Source of the DNA: Thermoanaerobaculia bacterium
Lineage (GTDB): Bacteria; Acidobacteriota; Thermoanaerobaculia; Multivoradales; JAGPDF01
Assembly (NCBI GenBank): GCA_018057705.1
Contig: JAGPDF010000036.1
Location: 1-45,024, forward strand
DNA length: 45,024 bases
Reading direction: 5' to 3'
Part shown: positions 15,625-23,926 of the stretch, piece by piece
Position numbering within the stretch: the first letter of the stretch is position 1
Layout: each line of letters starts with the position of its first letter
Notes under the pieces: generated by a model
What the model was told of the DNA's origin: nothing
Database searches by the model: none
Seen by the model: the letters and a program-made list of their open reading frames with translations, nothing else
Program-made: the position numbers and the translations under genes

Positions 15625-16830
15625 CTATTCGATCTTCTGCAGAATGGAGTACATCGGCATGTACATGGCGGTGACGATGGTGCCGATGATGCCGCCGAGG
15701 ATGACGATCATGACGGGCTCGAGGAGCTTCATGAGACCTGCGACGGCGGTGTCCACTTCATCCTCGTAGAAGTCGGCGATCTTCGCGAGCATCTGGTCGA
15801 GGGCGCCGGTCTGCTCGCCGACGTTGACCATCTGGACGACCATCGCCGGGAAGACCTTGGTCTCGGCGAGTGGTCCGGAGATCGTCTTGCCCTCTTCGAC
15901 GCTCTTGCGGACGGCCATGATCGCATCTTCGACGATGGCGTTGCCCGAGGTCTTGGCGGTGATCTCGAGGCCGTCGAGGATCGGAACGCCGGAAGCGGTC
16001 AGCGTCGACAGCGTCCGGCAGAAGCGGGCGACCGCGATCTTCCGCACCAGCATGCCGACGACCGGCACCTTGAGCGTCAACCCGTCGATGACCCGCCGTC
16101 CGCTCGGCGTCTTGTGGTACCGCTTGACCGCCGTGATGAGGAGGGCGATGCCGATGGCGAGTGGAATGATGAACCGGCCGAGGAAGTTGCTCGCTCCGAC
16201 GACGACCCGCGTCAGGAAGGGCAGCTCTCCTCCGAGGCCCGCGAACATCTGCGCGAACACCGGGATCACCTTCCAGAGGATGATCGCCACGACGCCCGCC
16301 GCGATCACGATGATCGAGACCGGATAGATCATCGCCGACTTCACCTGCGAGTTCAGCCGCACGACCTTCTCGATGTAGGTCGCAAGGCGCTGCAGGATGA
16401 CGTCCAGGATACCGCCTGCTTCGCCGGCGGCGATCATCGATACGTAGAGATTGTCGAAGGCCTTCGGGTGCTTCCGCATCGCGTCGGCGAGGTTGGATCC
16501 GGACTCGACGTCGGAGCGCACCTGGTTGATGATCTCGCGGAAGGTGCGGTGCTCCTCCTGCTCGCCCAGGATCTCGAGACACTGCACGAGCGGCAGACCG
16601 GCGTCGAGCATGACCGAGAACTGGCGCGTGAAGATCGCTACCCGCTTGGCGTTGACCCCGGTCGGGAACTTCGGCATCAGCCGTAGCTCCCGGCCCTTCT
16701 CCTTGATCGAGGTCAGCTGCACGTTCTGCCGCCGGAGGATGGCGGTCGCGGCATCGCGCGTGTCGGCGATCAGGACACCTTCCTGAAATGCGCCGAAGCG
16801 GTTCTTTCCCTTCCAGACGAAGCTGGGCAT
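15625..16830 (-). CDS. pilC: Type IV pilus inner-membrane platform protein PilC
   Basis: 401 residues, the typical length of the PilC/GspF family. Two homologous GspF cytoplasmic domains (about 65-190 and 270-390) each carry the family pattern (FTRQFSVMLDAGLPLVQCLEIL, FCRTLSTLTASGVPILDGLEI; GEAGGILDVILQRLATYIEK, GEQTGALDQMLAKIADFYEDEV). Three transmembrane helices are near 170-190, 220-240 and 375-395. The N-terminal MPSFVWKGKNRFG strand is also typical. PilC anchors the extension and retraction ATPases and passes pilin into or out of the fibre. A strong AAAGGAG site precedes the ATG, and the pilT stop is 3 bases upstream. Confidence 0.95.
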   Translation of the reverse strand: MPSFVWKGKNRFGAFQEGVLIADTRDAATAILRRQNVQLTSIKEKGRELRLMPKFPTGVNAKRVAIFTRQFSVMLDAGLPLVQCLEILGEQEEHRTFREIINQVRSDVESGSNLADAMRKHPKAFDNLYVSMIAAGEAGGILDVILQRLATYIEKVVRLNSQVKSAMIYPVSIIVIAAGVVAIILWKVIPVFAQMFAGLGGELPFLTRVVVGASNFLGRFIIPLAIGIALLITAVKRYHKTPSGRRVIDGLTLKVPVVGMLVRKIAVARFCRTLSTLTASGVPILDGLEITAKTSGNAIVEDAIMAVRKSVEEGKTISGPLAETKVFPAMVVQMVNVGEQTGALDQMLAKIADFYEDEVDTAVAGLMKLLEPVMIVILGGIIGTIVTAMYMPMYSILQKIE

Positions 16831-16833
16831 GGC

Positions 16834-17961
16834 TTAGCTCCTTTGCGCAACCGGCGCGCCGGCGCCCTCGATCATGTTCGGGTTGAGGGATGTGGGGCCG
16901 CGCGAAATGATCTCCTGCAGCTCCTCCGGATAGGAGGAGCGGTTCAAGGCGGTCTGCAGGCTGATCATGCGCTTGAAGTAGAGGGCGGCCAGGGCCTGGT
17001 TGAAGGTCTGCATTCCGTACTTCGCCTGTCCGGTCTGCATCATGCCGTAGATCTGATGGACCTTGTCCTCGCGGATGAGATTGCGGATCGCGGCGTTCGG
17101 CACGAGGATCTCCATCGCCAGCGCCCGGCCCTTGCCGGTGGCCCGCGGCAGGAGCGACTGGCAGAGGATGCCTTCGAGCACGAAGGACAGCTGCACCCGG
17201 ATCTGGCCCTGCTGATGGGCCGGGAAGATGTCCACGATGCGGTTGATCGTCTGCGCGGCAGAGTTGGTGTGCAGGGTCGCGAAGGTGAGATGGCCGGTCT
17301 CGGCGATCCGCAGCGCCGACTCGACCGTCTCGAAGTCGCGGACCTCGCCGATCAGGACGACGTCGGGATCCTGGCGCAGGCTCGAGCGCAGGGCATTGGC
17401 GAAGCTGTGGGTGTCGGCGTGCAACTCGCGCTGGTTGACGATGCACTTCTTGTGGCTGTGCAGATATTCGACCGGATCCTCGATCGTCACGATGTGCTCG
17501 GCGCGTTCGCGGTTCACCTTGTCGAGCATCGCGGCGAGCGTGGTCGACTTGCCGGAGCCGGTCGGGCCGGTGACCAGAACGAGTCCGCGGGGCTTCTCGC
17601 AGATCTTCTCCACGACCGCCGGCAGGCCGAGCTCGCGGAAACTGCGGATCTCGTAAGGAATCTGCCGGAAGGCCGCGGCGATCGCGCCGCGCTGATGGAA
17701 GACGTTCGCCCGGAAGCGCGCCAACCCCTTGATGCCGAAAGAGAAGTCGAGCTCGAGATCCTCCTCCAGGCGGTGCTTCTGATTGTCCGTCAGGATCGAG
17801 TAGGCGATCTGCTTGGTCTCTGTCGGCGTGAGCGGCGGGAGATTCAGCGGCTTCAGCACGCCGTCGATGCGGACCTGTGGCGGGGAGTTGGTCGTGATGT
17901 GGAGATCCGACCCTCCCTGCTCGACCATCGTCTTCAGCATCTGATTCAAGGTCGGCGGCAT
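16834..17961 (-). CDS. pilT: Type IV pilus twitching-motility retraction ATPase PilT
   Basis: 375 residues from the ATG at 17961, chosen for its GGAGG site and the conserved N-terminus (LNQMLKTMVEQGGSDLHIT). The open frame extends 34 residues further but without conservation. The core ATPase has Walker A GPTGSGKST (132-140), the Asp box TIEDPVEYLH, Walker B DPDVVLIGEVRDFET, and His box TGHLTFATLHTN. The segment AIRNLIREDKVHQIYGMMQTG is the PilT-type C-terminal signature that separates it from PilB. It depolymerises the pilus for twitching and DNA uptake. No pilB, pilM-Q or pilin gene is present, so assembly genes are elsewhere. Confidence 0.95.
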   Translation of the reverse strand: MPPTLNQMLKTMVEQGGSDLHITTNSPPQVRIDGVLKPLNLPPLTPTETKQIAYSILTDNQKHRLEEDLELDFSFGIKGLARFRANVFHQRGAIAAAFRQIPYEIRSFRELGLPAVVEKICEKPRGLVLVTGPTGSGKSTTLAAMLDKVNRERAEHIVTIEDPVEYLHSHKKCIVNQRELHADTHSFANALRSSLRQDPDVVLIGEVRDFETVESALRIAETGHLTFATLHTNSAAQTINRIVDIFPAHQQGQIRVQLSFVLEGILCQSLLPRATGKGRALAMEILVPNAAIRNLIREDKVHQIYGMMQTGQAKYGMQTFNQALAALYFKRMISLQTALNRSSYPEELQEIISRGPTSLNPNMIEGAGAPVAQRS

Positions 17962-18004
17962 AGCCTCCTCCGAAAAACCTCTGCGACAAGAAATGTCACG
18001 GGCG

Positions 18005-18010
18005 AGTGTA
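18005..18010 (-). promoter_or_regulatory. Possible -10 element of the pilT-pilC transcript
   Basis: On the minus strand TACACT (within a GTGTACAC palindrome) lies about 44 bases before the pilT ATG. The -35 region at the right distance is poor. The rest of the gap contains a direct repeat GGAGTTCCGG (about 18068-18088) but no clear operator. Confidence 0.3.
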
Positions 18011-18130
18011 CACGAAGGTCGGGCCCGCCGCCACAGCGTGCGCCACACCGCAAGTCGCGGCAATTGTTGGAGTTCCGGGGGAGTTCCGGCAGCAAGGTGA
18101 GACCGGGAAAGAGGCCGGGCAGAAAGGAAA

Positions 18131-18158
18131 AGGCCCGCGGTGCGAACACCGCGGGCCT
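18131..18158 (-). terminator. Rho-independent terminator of the metalloprotease gene
   Basis: A perfect 12-bp stem (AGGCCCGCGGTG 18131-18142 with CACCGCGGGCCT 18147-18158). On the minus strand the loop is TTCG, a UUCG tetraloop, and the stem is followed by TTTTCC-type T-rich sequence. It lies 37 bases past the protease stop. Confidence 0.9.
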
Positions 18159-18194
18159 CGACCTGCCGGACCCTCGAGGCCCGGCGACTCGTCC

Positions 18195-21100
18195 TCAGTA
18201 GCTGACCTTCAGCTGATAAGTCGTCTTGGTTGCGGAGTAGCGATAGACCCGGACGTAGACGTTGATCGCCGAAGTACCGGTGTTCTTCCAGCTCGCCGTC
18301 TCGGCGGTCGAGCCGCCGGCCGTCGAGCTTGCCACCGCGCTGCCACCGGTCGAGTTGTAGATGTAGAGGTCATAGTCGACCGTCAGGCCGTTGAGCAGCG
18401 CCGTGACCGTCGCTCCCGCCGGCAGCGAGAGGCGGAAGTAGTCGTTCTGGTTCGACGAAGCGTCGTTGGTGAAGTTGCCCGAGATCTGGTTGCAAGCCCC
18501 GGAGATCGCCTGCGGCGCCGTGCGGCTGTTGTTCGCTTCGACCTCGGTGGTCGCCGTGCAACCGCCCCCGCCGGTGCTGTAGCTGCCGACCAGCGACAGA
18601 CCCGAGTAAGCCGAGTACCCGTTCAGCATGACGTAGTAGGTGCCCGTGCCCGGCGCTGCGAAGGTGCAGGTCTCGGCGTTGCCGGAGGCGTACGGGCGGC
18701 AGTCATAGGTCGTGAGGGTCGGAGCCGAGCCGAAGCGAACGTACATGTCCGCGTCGCCGGTGCCGCCCGAGGTCTGGAAGACCAGGTTGGAGGCGCCCGC
18801 AGGCACGGCCATCGTCCAGCTCTGCTGGCTCGCCGCAGCACCGGAGATGCCGGTGACCGGCACGCCGTTCGTGAGCGTCGTCCCGCCCGGGGTACAGGCC
18901 GCGGTGGTCACGGATGCCTGCGTCGAGTTTCCCGAAGAGCAGCTGCCGTTCGAGGCCGAGACCACGTAGTAGTACGTCGTGTTGCAGGTGAGTCCGGTGT
19001 TCGAGAACGGGCTCGCCGCCGAGGAGCCGACCGCAGTGTACGGTCCGCCGCTGGTGGTCGAACGCGAGATCGAATACGAGGTCGCACCCGAAGAGGCCGT
19101 CCAGGAGACGCTCGCCGCGGTCTGGCTCGACGAGGTCGCCGCGACGCCGGTCGGCGCCGCCGGCGGCGTGCAGCTTCCGCCAGCCGGGGTCACGGAGCGG
19201 CAGGTCGACGGCGCCGAGGCCGCGGCCTCGTTGCCCGAAGGCTGCGCGACGACCTGGTAGTAATAGGTGACGCCGTTGGCGACCGCAGTGTCGTTGTAGC
19301 TCGAACCACTGACGTCGTTCGCCGCCTTGGTGAAGCCGGCGCTGCAGCCGGCTTCATTGCGATAGATGTCGTAGACGCCGGTCGAGCCGCTCCACGAGAG
19401 CGCCGCCGAGTTGTTGCCGGCGGTCACCGTGAGGGCCGGGACGGCGGGCGGCGTCACGCCGGCGAAGGTCGTGTTCCAGCCGGTGTCGGTGGTGCAGGCG
19501 ATGCCGTGCCGGTTGAACGCCGCGCCGAGAGCGCCGCCGTGCGGCGTGCCGTCGGTCAGATTGCCGTTGTCGTCATCCACGGCGCGCATCGAGCGGAAGT
19601 AGGAACCGGTGAAGCAGCCGTTGGACGACCAGGTTCCCGTCGCGGTGCAGTTGAAGCCCTTGGTCGCCGTCGAGCGCGACAGGTACCAGAGGCGGTCGGC
19701 CGTCGCCCAGGCGGCGCCGGAGCCGGGGCTCGGCAGATCGCGATTGGCGAAGTCCCACAGCGCCTCCGAGGAGACGTACGACTCGCAGTGCCCCTCGCGA
19801 CCGCAGGGTCCCTGATAGTTGGTGCTGGTGGGGCAGCGCAACTGGGTGAAGTTCGACACCGTCGAGGGGGTGTTGGCGGCGTGCTTGGCGTAGTCGATGT
19901 CCCGCACGCCCGAACAGCTGGTGCAGGCGTTGCCGTAGCCGCCGCAGTTCGAGGTGCCGAGGAAGCCGTTGCCGATGCAGGAGTTGTGGGTGAACAGCGC
20001 GGCCGAGAAGTCACCGTAGGTCTCGCCCGTCCCGTTCTCGGCGGAGGAGCCGTTGCCGTCGTTCGAGTCGAGGCCGTGGCCCCACTCGTGGAGCGAGACG
20101 CCCGGCAGCTCGCCGGTGTTGGCGCAGCCGCCGCCCGAGCGGAAGAAGCTGATCGTCGAGCCGTTCCAGTAGGCGTTGCAGGTCTGGTTCAGGTTGACCC
20201 GTACGGTCAGCGAGCCGTTGAGCCAGGTGTTCGACGGCAACCAGCCGCGGCCGATCTCCTTGGCGCGGTTCACCATGTAGAACTGGGTGCGGGTGGCGTG
20301 CGTGTTGCCGGCGCCGCCGCCGCCCGCGGGAATCGTGCAGTCGGTGCCGGTGCCGCTGCCGAGCGCGATCACGCCCGAGCCGTCAGCAGCCTTCGAGATC
20401 GTGCCGCAGCTGTCGGTCATCTTCACGTACTGGCCCTGCAGGGTGGTCGTTCCGGTCGAGCCGCTGAAGATGCCGGCCGAATTCGTGTAGACGCCGGTCG
20501 CGACGTTCGCCCACGGCAGCGGGAGGACCACTTCGGTCGCCGGTCGGTCGGAGCGATAGGCGCCGCCGGTCGCGGAGCCGTACTCGTTCATGTCGCGGAA
20601 CTCGATGAGGCGGCCGCTCGTCGCGTCGACCCGGCCGCGCCAGGTGCCGACCGTGCCTTCGCGATGGAAGGAGAACTCCCAGACGCCGACGACGCTGCGG
20701 CCATTCCCCGGGGCGTAACCCTCGGCGAACTGGCGGCTCGCGACGGCCGTCGGAAGAAGCTTGTAGGTGCCGTTGTCGAGGATCGAGTCACCCGACTGGA
20801 AACCGTCGACGAAATCGAAGAACGTGGCGCGGGCCGCATCGACCGAAACCCGGATGGCGGGAGCGCGGGTGCCGGGCGCGGGAAGATTCTCGCTGCCGAA
20901 GGCGATCAGGTTGCCGTTGTTGACGTAGAAGACGACGCGCGCGCCCTCGACCTTGCGGCCGCCGACCAGGAGATCGAAGTCGACGAACCAGAGGTGAGCC
21001 GCAGGCTGGCCGGAGCGGCCGGCGTTGAGCACGAGATCGGCCGGGTTGACGCCCAGCATGCCGCCGACTTCATCGAGCTGCCGGCGGGCGAGCGTCTCGA

Positions 21101-21494
21101 GAGTCGCCAGGGTGACCTTGCTGCCGGCGGCGATGCCGAGCTCGGCGGCGGTCATCCGGTTGCCGGCGCCGGGAATCCAGGCGAGGTTGCCGCCTTCGGC
21201 GTAATCGATTCGGCCGGTACGCTTGTCGATGTAGGCGCTCCAGGGCGCACTCTTGCCGGCGGCGAAGGCCTGCCAGGCGAGGTCCGTGTCGGAGGACACG
21301 AAGCTCGACGCGTCGGTCAGGAGGGAGTTCTCCGAGCTCACCCGCAGCTCGGCTGCATTGAAGGCGCGCGCCGAGAGGGCGTCGTCGCCTTCGCGAATCG
21401 CCTGCGCGCCGGCGAACTGGGCGCTCAGGGCGATCACCAGGCCGGCGAGTGCTAGAGGCAGGATCCGCGTCGTCGTTCGCATCGTCTTGTCCAT
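18195..21494 (-). CDS. Large secreted gluzincin metalloprotease with FN3 and PPC domains
   Basis: 1099 residues from the ATG at 21494 (GAGGAG upstream; ATG 21482 is an alternative). Signal peptide LPLALAGLVIALSAQFAGAQ is followed by a long FTP/PepSY-like propeptide (about 30-280). The catalytic domain has the zinc site HEWGH (469-473) with the third ligand in GETYGDF (Glu491), the spacing of thermolysin/fungalysin (M4/M36) gluzincins. Many Cys residues suggest disulfides. After the phrase GGALGAAFNRHGIAC come two fibronectin type III domains (about 660-850) and two pre-peptidase C-terminal domains (about 855-960 and 970-1099) with the pattern DADMYVRFG and DYDLYIYNS. The modules are typical of extracellular bacterial proteases, the C-terminal part aiding secretion or substrate binding. 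It is monocistronic, with its own promoter, leader and terminator. Confidence 0.88.
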   Translation of the reverse strand: MDKTMRTTTRILPLALAGLVIALSAQFAGAQAIREGDDALSARAFNAAELRVSSENSLLTDASSFVSSDTDLAWQAFAAGKSAPWSAYIDKRTGRIDYAEGGNLAWIPGAGNRMTAAELGIAAGSKVTLATLETLARRQLDEVGGMLGVNPADLVLNAGRSGQPAAHLWFVDFDLLVGGRKVEGARVVFYVNNGNLIAFGSENLPAPGTRAPAIRVSVDAARATFFDFVDGFQSGDSILDNGTYKLLPTAVASRQFAEGYAPGNGRSVVGVWEFSFHREGTVGTWRGRVDATSGRLIEFRDMNEYGSATGGAYRSDRPATEVVLPLPWANVATGVYTNSAGIFSGSTGTTTLQGQYVKMTDSCGTISKAADGSGVIALGSGTGTDCTIPAGGGGAGNTHATRTQFYMVNRAKEIGRGWLPSNTWLNGSLTVRVNLNQTCNAYWNGSTISFFRSGGGCANTGELPGVSLHEWGHGLDSNDGNGSSAENGTGETYGDFSAALFTHNSCIGNGFLGTSNCGGYGNACTSCSGVRDIDYAKHAANTPSTVSNFTQLRCPTSTNYQGPCGREGHCESYVSSEALWDFANRDLPSPGSGAAWATADRLWYLSRSTATKGFNCTATGTWSSNGCFTGSYFRSMRAVDDDNGNLTDGTPHGGALGAAFNRHGIACTTDTGWNTTFAGVTPPAVPALTVTAGNNSAALSWSGSTGVYDIYRNEAGCSAGFTKAANDVSGSSYNDTAVANGVTYYYQVVAQPSGNEAAASAPSTCRSVTPAGGSCTPPAAPTGVAATSSSQTAASVSWTASSGATSYSISRSTTSGGPYTAVGSSAASPFSNTGLTCNTTYYYVVSASNGSCSSGNSTQASVTTAACTPGGTTLTNGVPVTGISGAAASQQSWTMAVPAGASNLVFQTSGGTGDADMYVRFGSAPTLTTYDCRPYASGNAETCTFAAPGTGTYYVMLNGYSAYSGLSLVGSYSTGGGGCTATTEVEANNSRTAPQAISGACNQISGNFTNDASSNQNDYFRLSLPAGATVTALLNGLTVDYDLYIYNSTGGSAVASSTAGGSTAETASWKNTGTSAINVYVRVYRYSATKTTYQLKVSY

Positions 21495-21682
21495 GGTTTC
21501 CAATCTCCTCGAGGGAAAATCGTCTGCGGTTCGTCCGCAGCCGTCGGCAAACCGACCTGGAACTTTTCGGACATGGCGATGCACGCACCCCGCGACTCAT
21601 CGCCCGTCCCGGGAGCTATCGCGCTAGCGAAAGACCGGTTCTTGGAGTGCAGCGGTGCGGCTGACAACAACCTGTGAGGGTT
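21495..21682 (-). promoter_or_regulatory. Long, structured 5' leader of the metalloprotease mRNA
   Basis: From the predicted start near 21682 the leader is about 190 nt. It contains several perfect hairpins: 21598-21604 with 21575-21581 (GGCGATG/CATCGCC), 21552-21556 with 21543-21547 (GTCGG/CCGAC, loop TTTG on the minus strand), and 21535-21540 with 21524-21529 (CTGCGG/CCGCAG). A smaller GCTA/TAGC stem sits at 21628-21615. The ribosome site follows the last hairpin. I do not recognise a named riboswitch. It could be a regulatory or mRNA-stabilising leader. Confidence 0.4.
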
Positions 21683-21688
21683 GGGCGA

Positions 21689-21717
21689 ACACTAAGAGCG
21701 TGAGAGTGCCTTGTCAA
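21689..21717 (-). promoter_or_regulatory. Strong sigma-70-type promoter of the metalloprotease
   Basis: Minus strand: consensus -35 TTGACA (21717-21712), a 17-base spacer, then -10 TAGTGT (21694-21689). This is the best sigma-70 promoter in the window. Transcription would begin near 21682. Confidence 0.75.
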
Positions 21718-21721
21718 GTGT

Positions 21722-21727
21722 TATTTT
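21722..21727 (+). promoter_or_regulatory. Possible -10 element of the sulfatase-fold/TPR gene
   Basis: TATTTT in an unusually A/T-rich patch lies 26 bases before the ATG at 21754 and overlaps no coding sequence. It is divergent from, and a few bases away from, the protease promoter. No good -35 is visible. Confidence 0.3.
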
Positions 21728-21753
21728 CTGTGCCCTTGCGGAACTGGAGAACG

Positions 21754-23919
21754 ATGACCCGACGAACGCGCCTCCGGCTCGCGGCACCGCCGGCACCTCT
21801 GGTACCCCAGGCACTCCTGGTGCTTCTGGTACTGCTGGTCTGTCCTCTCGCGGGGGCCGCGGTCGCGGTCGCCGATGCTCCCACGCCCACCGCGTCCCCG
21901 GCGCTCCCGCCGGGCCGTCCGAACATCGTCCTCGTCACCCTCGACACGACGCGCGCCGACCATCTCGGGAGCGCCGGATGGGCCCATGCGGCGACGCCGA
22001 ACCTGGACGCGCTCGCCCGACGCGGACTGCGCTTCGAGCGCTGTGACAGCTCGGCCCCCGTCACCCTGCCGGCGCACGCCACCATCCTCTCCGGGCTCTT
22101 TCCACCCCGCCACGGTGTGCGCGACAACGGCACCTTCGTCCTCGCGCCCGGCGTGGCGACGCTGGCCGAGCTCCTGACGCAGGCCGGCTACGACACCGCG
22201 GCCGTGGTCTCGGCGGTGGTGCTGGCGCGCCGGCACGGGCTGGACCAGGGCTTCCGGATCTACGACGATGACCTCGGCGCAGGGAGCTCGGCGGGCACCC
22301 AGGTCGAGGAGCGGCAGGCCGAAGCGACGACCTCGGCAGCTCTGGCGCATCTCGCCGGGCTGCGGCCACCCTACTTCCTCTGGGTGCACTATTACGACCC
22401 GCACGAGGAGTACCGGCCGCCGACCCGTTTCGCCGACGCCGCGAGCGGACCGCATCGTCTCTACGACGGCGAGATCGCCTACATGGACAGCGAGATCGGG
22501 CGGCTTCTCCAGGCCCTCCCGCAGGCGACGGTCGTGGCCGCGGTCGGCGACCATGGCGAGATGCTCGGCGAGCACGGCGAGTTGACGCACGGCGTGCTGC
22601 CGTTTGCCGCGGCGCGCCGGGTGCCATTGATGCTCGCGGGTCCCGGAGTCCCTGCGGCTGCGGTTTCGGACTGCCTGGCACGCACCGCGGACCTCGTTCC
22701 GACGCTGCTCGCGCTCGCCGGGGTCGAAGTCCCTCCGGGCCTCGACGGCGAGTCGCTCCTCACCTCCGGGCCGGGGGCGGACTGCAGCCGCGTCGCCTAC
22801 TCCGAGAGCTTCCTGCCCTACTACGCCTACAAGTGGTATCCGCTGCGCACCCTCTCCGACGGCCGCGCACTCTTCCTCCAGGCGCCGCGGCCAGGGCTCT
22901 TCCGGCTCGACAGGGATCCGGGCGAGACGAACGATCTCGCCGCCGCCGAACCGGAGCTCCTGCGGCTCTGGGGGACGCGGCTCGAACGCCTGCTGGCTGC
23001 GGCCGGGGAGAGACTCGAAGAGGCGCAGGCGCCGCAAGCGACGCTGGACGAGGAGCAACGGCGCCAGCTCGCCAGCCTCGGCTATCTCTCCGGCGCCGGA
23101 GCGGCGAGCGGAGGGGTCGGCGATCTTCCGGATCCGCGGCAGCGGGTGGGGATCGCGCAGGCACTCCACACCGCCGCGGCGCGAATCCAGCAGGGCGGCT
23201 GCGCCGAGGTGCTGCGGGAGCTCGAACGCATCGTGCGCGAGGATCCGCACAACTTCCCGGCGCTCGCGCTCTCGGGACAGTGCCTGCGCGACGCCGGCCG
23301 GCACGCCGATGCGCTGCGCCTCTACGAGCGGGCAGCGCAGGAGAACCCCGCTTCCGCCGTGCCGGTGGCGAACGTCGCCGGGAGTCTTCTGCAACTCGGG
23401 CGGCTCGCCGAGGCCGAGCGGGAGTTCCGGCATGCCCTGGCGCTCGACCCGAGCGAAGGCGACTCGGCCGCGAACCTGGCGCGCCTGCTGCGCGACAGCG
23501 GCCGCGGCGCGGAGGCGCTCGCGATTCTCGATCGCACGATCGCCGCTGGCGGCACCTCGACGCAACTCTTCCTCGAACGCGGCTCGATGCGGGCGACGGC
23601 CGGGCGGCTGGAGGAGGCTCTGGCGGACTTCCGCGAGGCGGTGCGCCGCGCGCCGACCGACCCGCTGGCGCTCGAGAACGCCGCCCGCGCGCTCTTTGCG
23701 CTCGGCCGGCTGCAGGAGGCCGCGCTCAGCTACGAGACCCTGGCGCGGCTCCAGCCCAACCGCGCCGACGTCTGGAAAACGCTCGTGGCGCTCTATCTCG
23801 AAACCGGCGCCGTCGCGGAGGTCGAGCGCTGTGCGCGCCAGGCGCTGCGGGTGGAGACCGTTCCGGAGGACCGGGCGCGGCTCGAGGAGCTCCTCTCGGG
23901 GCTGGCCACCGCCCCGTAG
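21754..23919 (+). CDS. Sulfatase/alkaline-phosphatase-fold hydrolase fused to TPR repeats
   Basis: 721 residues from the ATG at 21754 (GGAG 8 bases upstream). A hydrophobic N-terminus (LLVLLVLLVCPLAGAAVA) exports or anchors it. The first 440 residues are a sulfatase-fold domain: metal-binding NIVLVTLDTTRADHLG (Asp64, Asp69), the nucleophile strip SAPVTLPAHATILSG with Thr104, and DHGEMLGEHG (from Asp266). True sulfatases have CxPxR or SxPxR there. This VTLPAH form lacks the formylglycine precursor and is better read as a phosphatase, phosphodiesterase or phosphotransferase-type member. About residues 490-720 are TPR-like repeats (ALRLYERAAQENPASAVPVANVAGSLLQLG and successors), likely for partner binding. 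The substrate is unknown. Confidence 0.85.
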   Translation: MTRRTRLRLAAPPAPLVPQALLVLLVLLVCPLAGAAVAVADAPTPTASPALPPGRPNIVLVTLDTTRADHLGSAGWAHAATPNLDALARRGLRFERCDSSAPVTLPAHATILSGLFPPRHGVRDNGTFVLAPGVATLAELLTQAGYDTAAVVSAVVLARRHGLDQGFRIYDDDLGAGSSAGTQVEERQAEATTSAALAHLAGLRPPYFLWVHYYDPHEEYRPPTRFADAASGPHRLYDGEIAYMDSEIGRLLQALPQATVVAAVGDHGEMLGEHGELTHGVLPFAAARRVPLMLAGPGVPAAAVSDCLARTADLVPTLLALAGVEVPPGLDGESLLTSGPGADCSRVAYSESFLPYYAYKWYPLRTLSDGRALFLQAPRPGLFRLDRDPGETNDLAAAEPELLRLWGTRLERLLAAAGERLEEAQAPQATLDEEQRRQLASLGYLSGAGAASGGVGDLPDPRQRVGIAQALHTAAARIQQGGCAEVLRELERIVREDPHNFPALALSGQCLRDAGRHADALRLYERAAQENPASAVPVANVAGSLLQLGRLAEAEREFRHALALDPSEGDSAANLARLLRDSGRGAEALAILDRTIAAGGTSTQLFLERGSMRATAGRLEEALADFREAVRRAPTDPLALENAARALFALGRLQEAALSYETLARLQPNRADVWKTLVALYLETGAVAEVERCARQALRVETVPEDRARLEELLSGLATAP

Positions 23920-23926
23920 CCGCCCG

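Noticed and set aside
17962-18194. Sigma-54 promoter before pilT
   Set aside because: A TGGCGC stretch on the minus strand lacks the GG-N10-GC spacing required, so no PilR target is claimed here.
18006-21455. Open frame of 1149 codons on the plus strand opposite the metalloprotease
   Set aside because: Composition is Arg/Gly/Ala/Val-rich without motifs. The opposite strand encodes a protein with signal peptide, zinc site and named domains, plus promoter and terminator.
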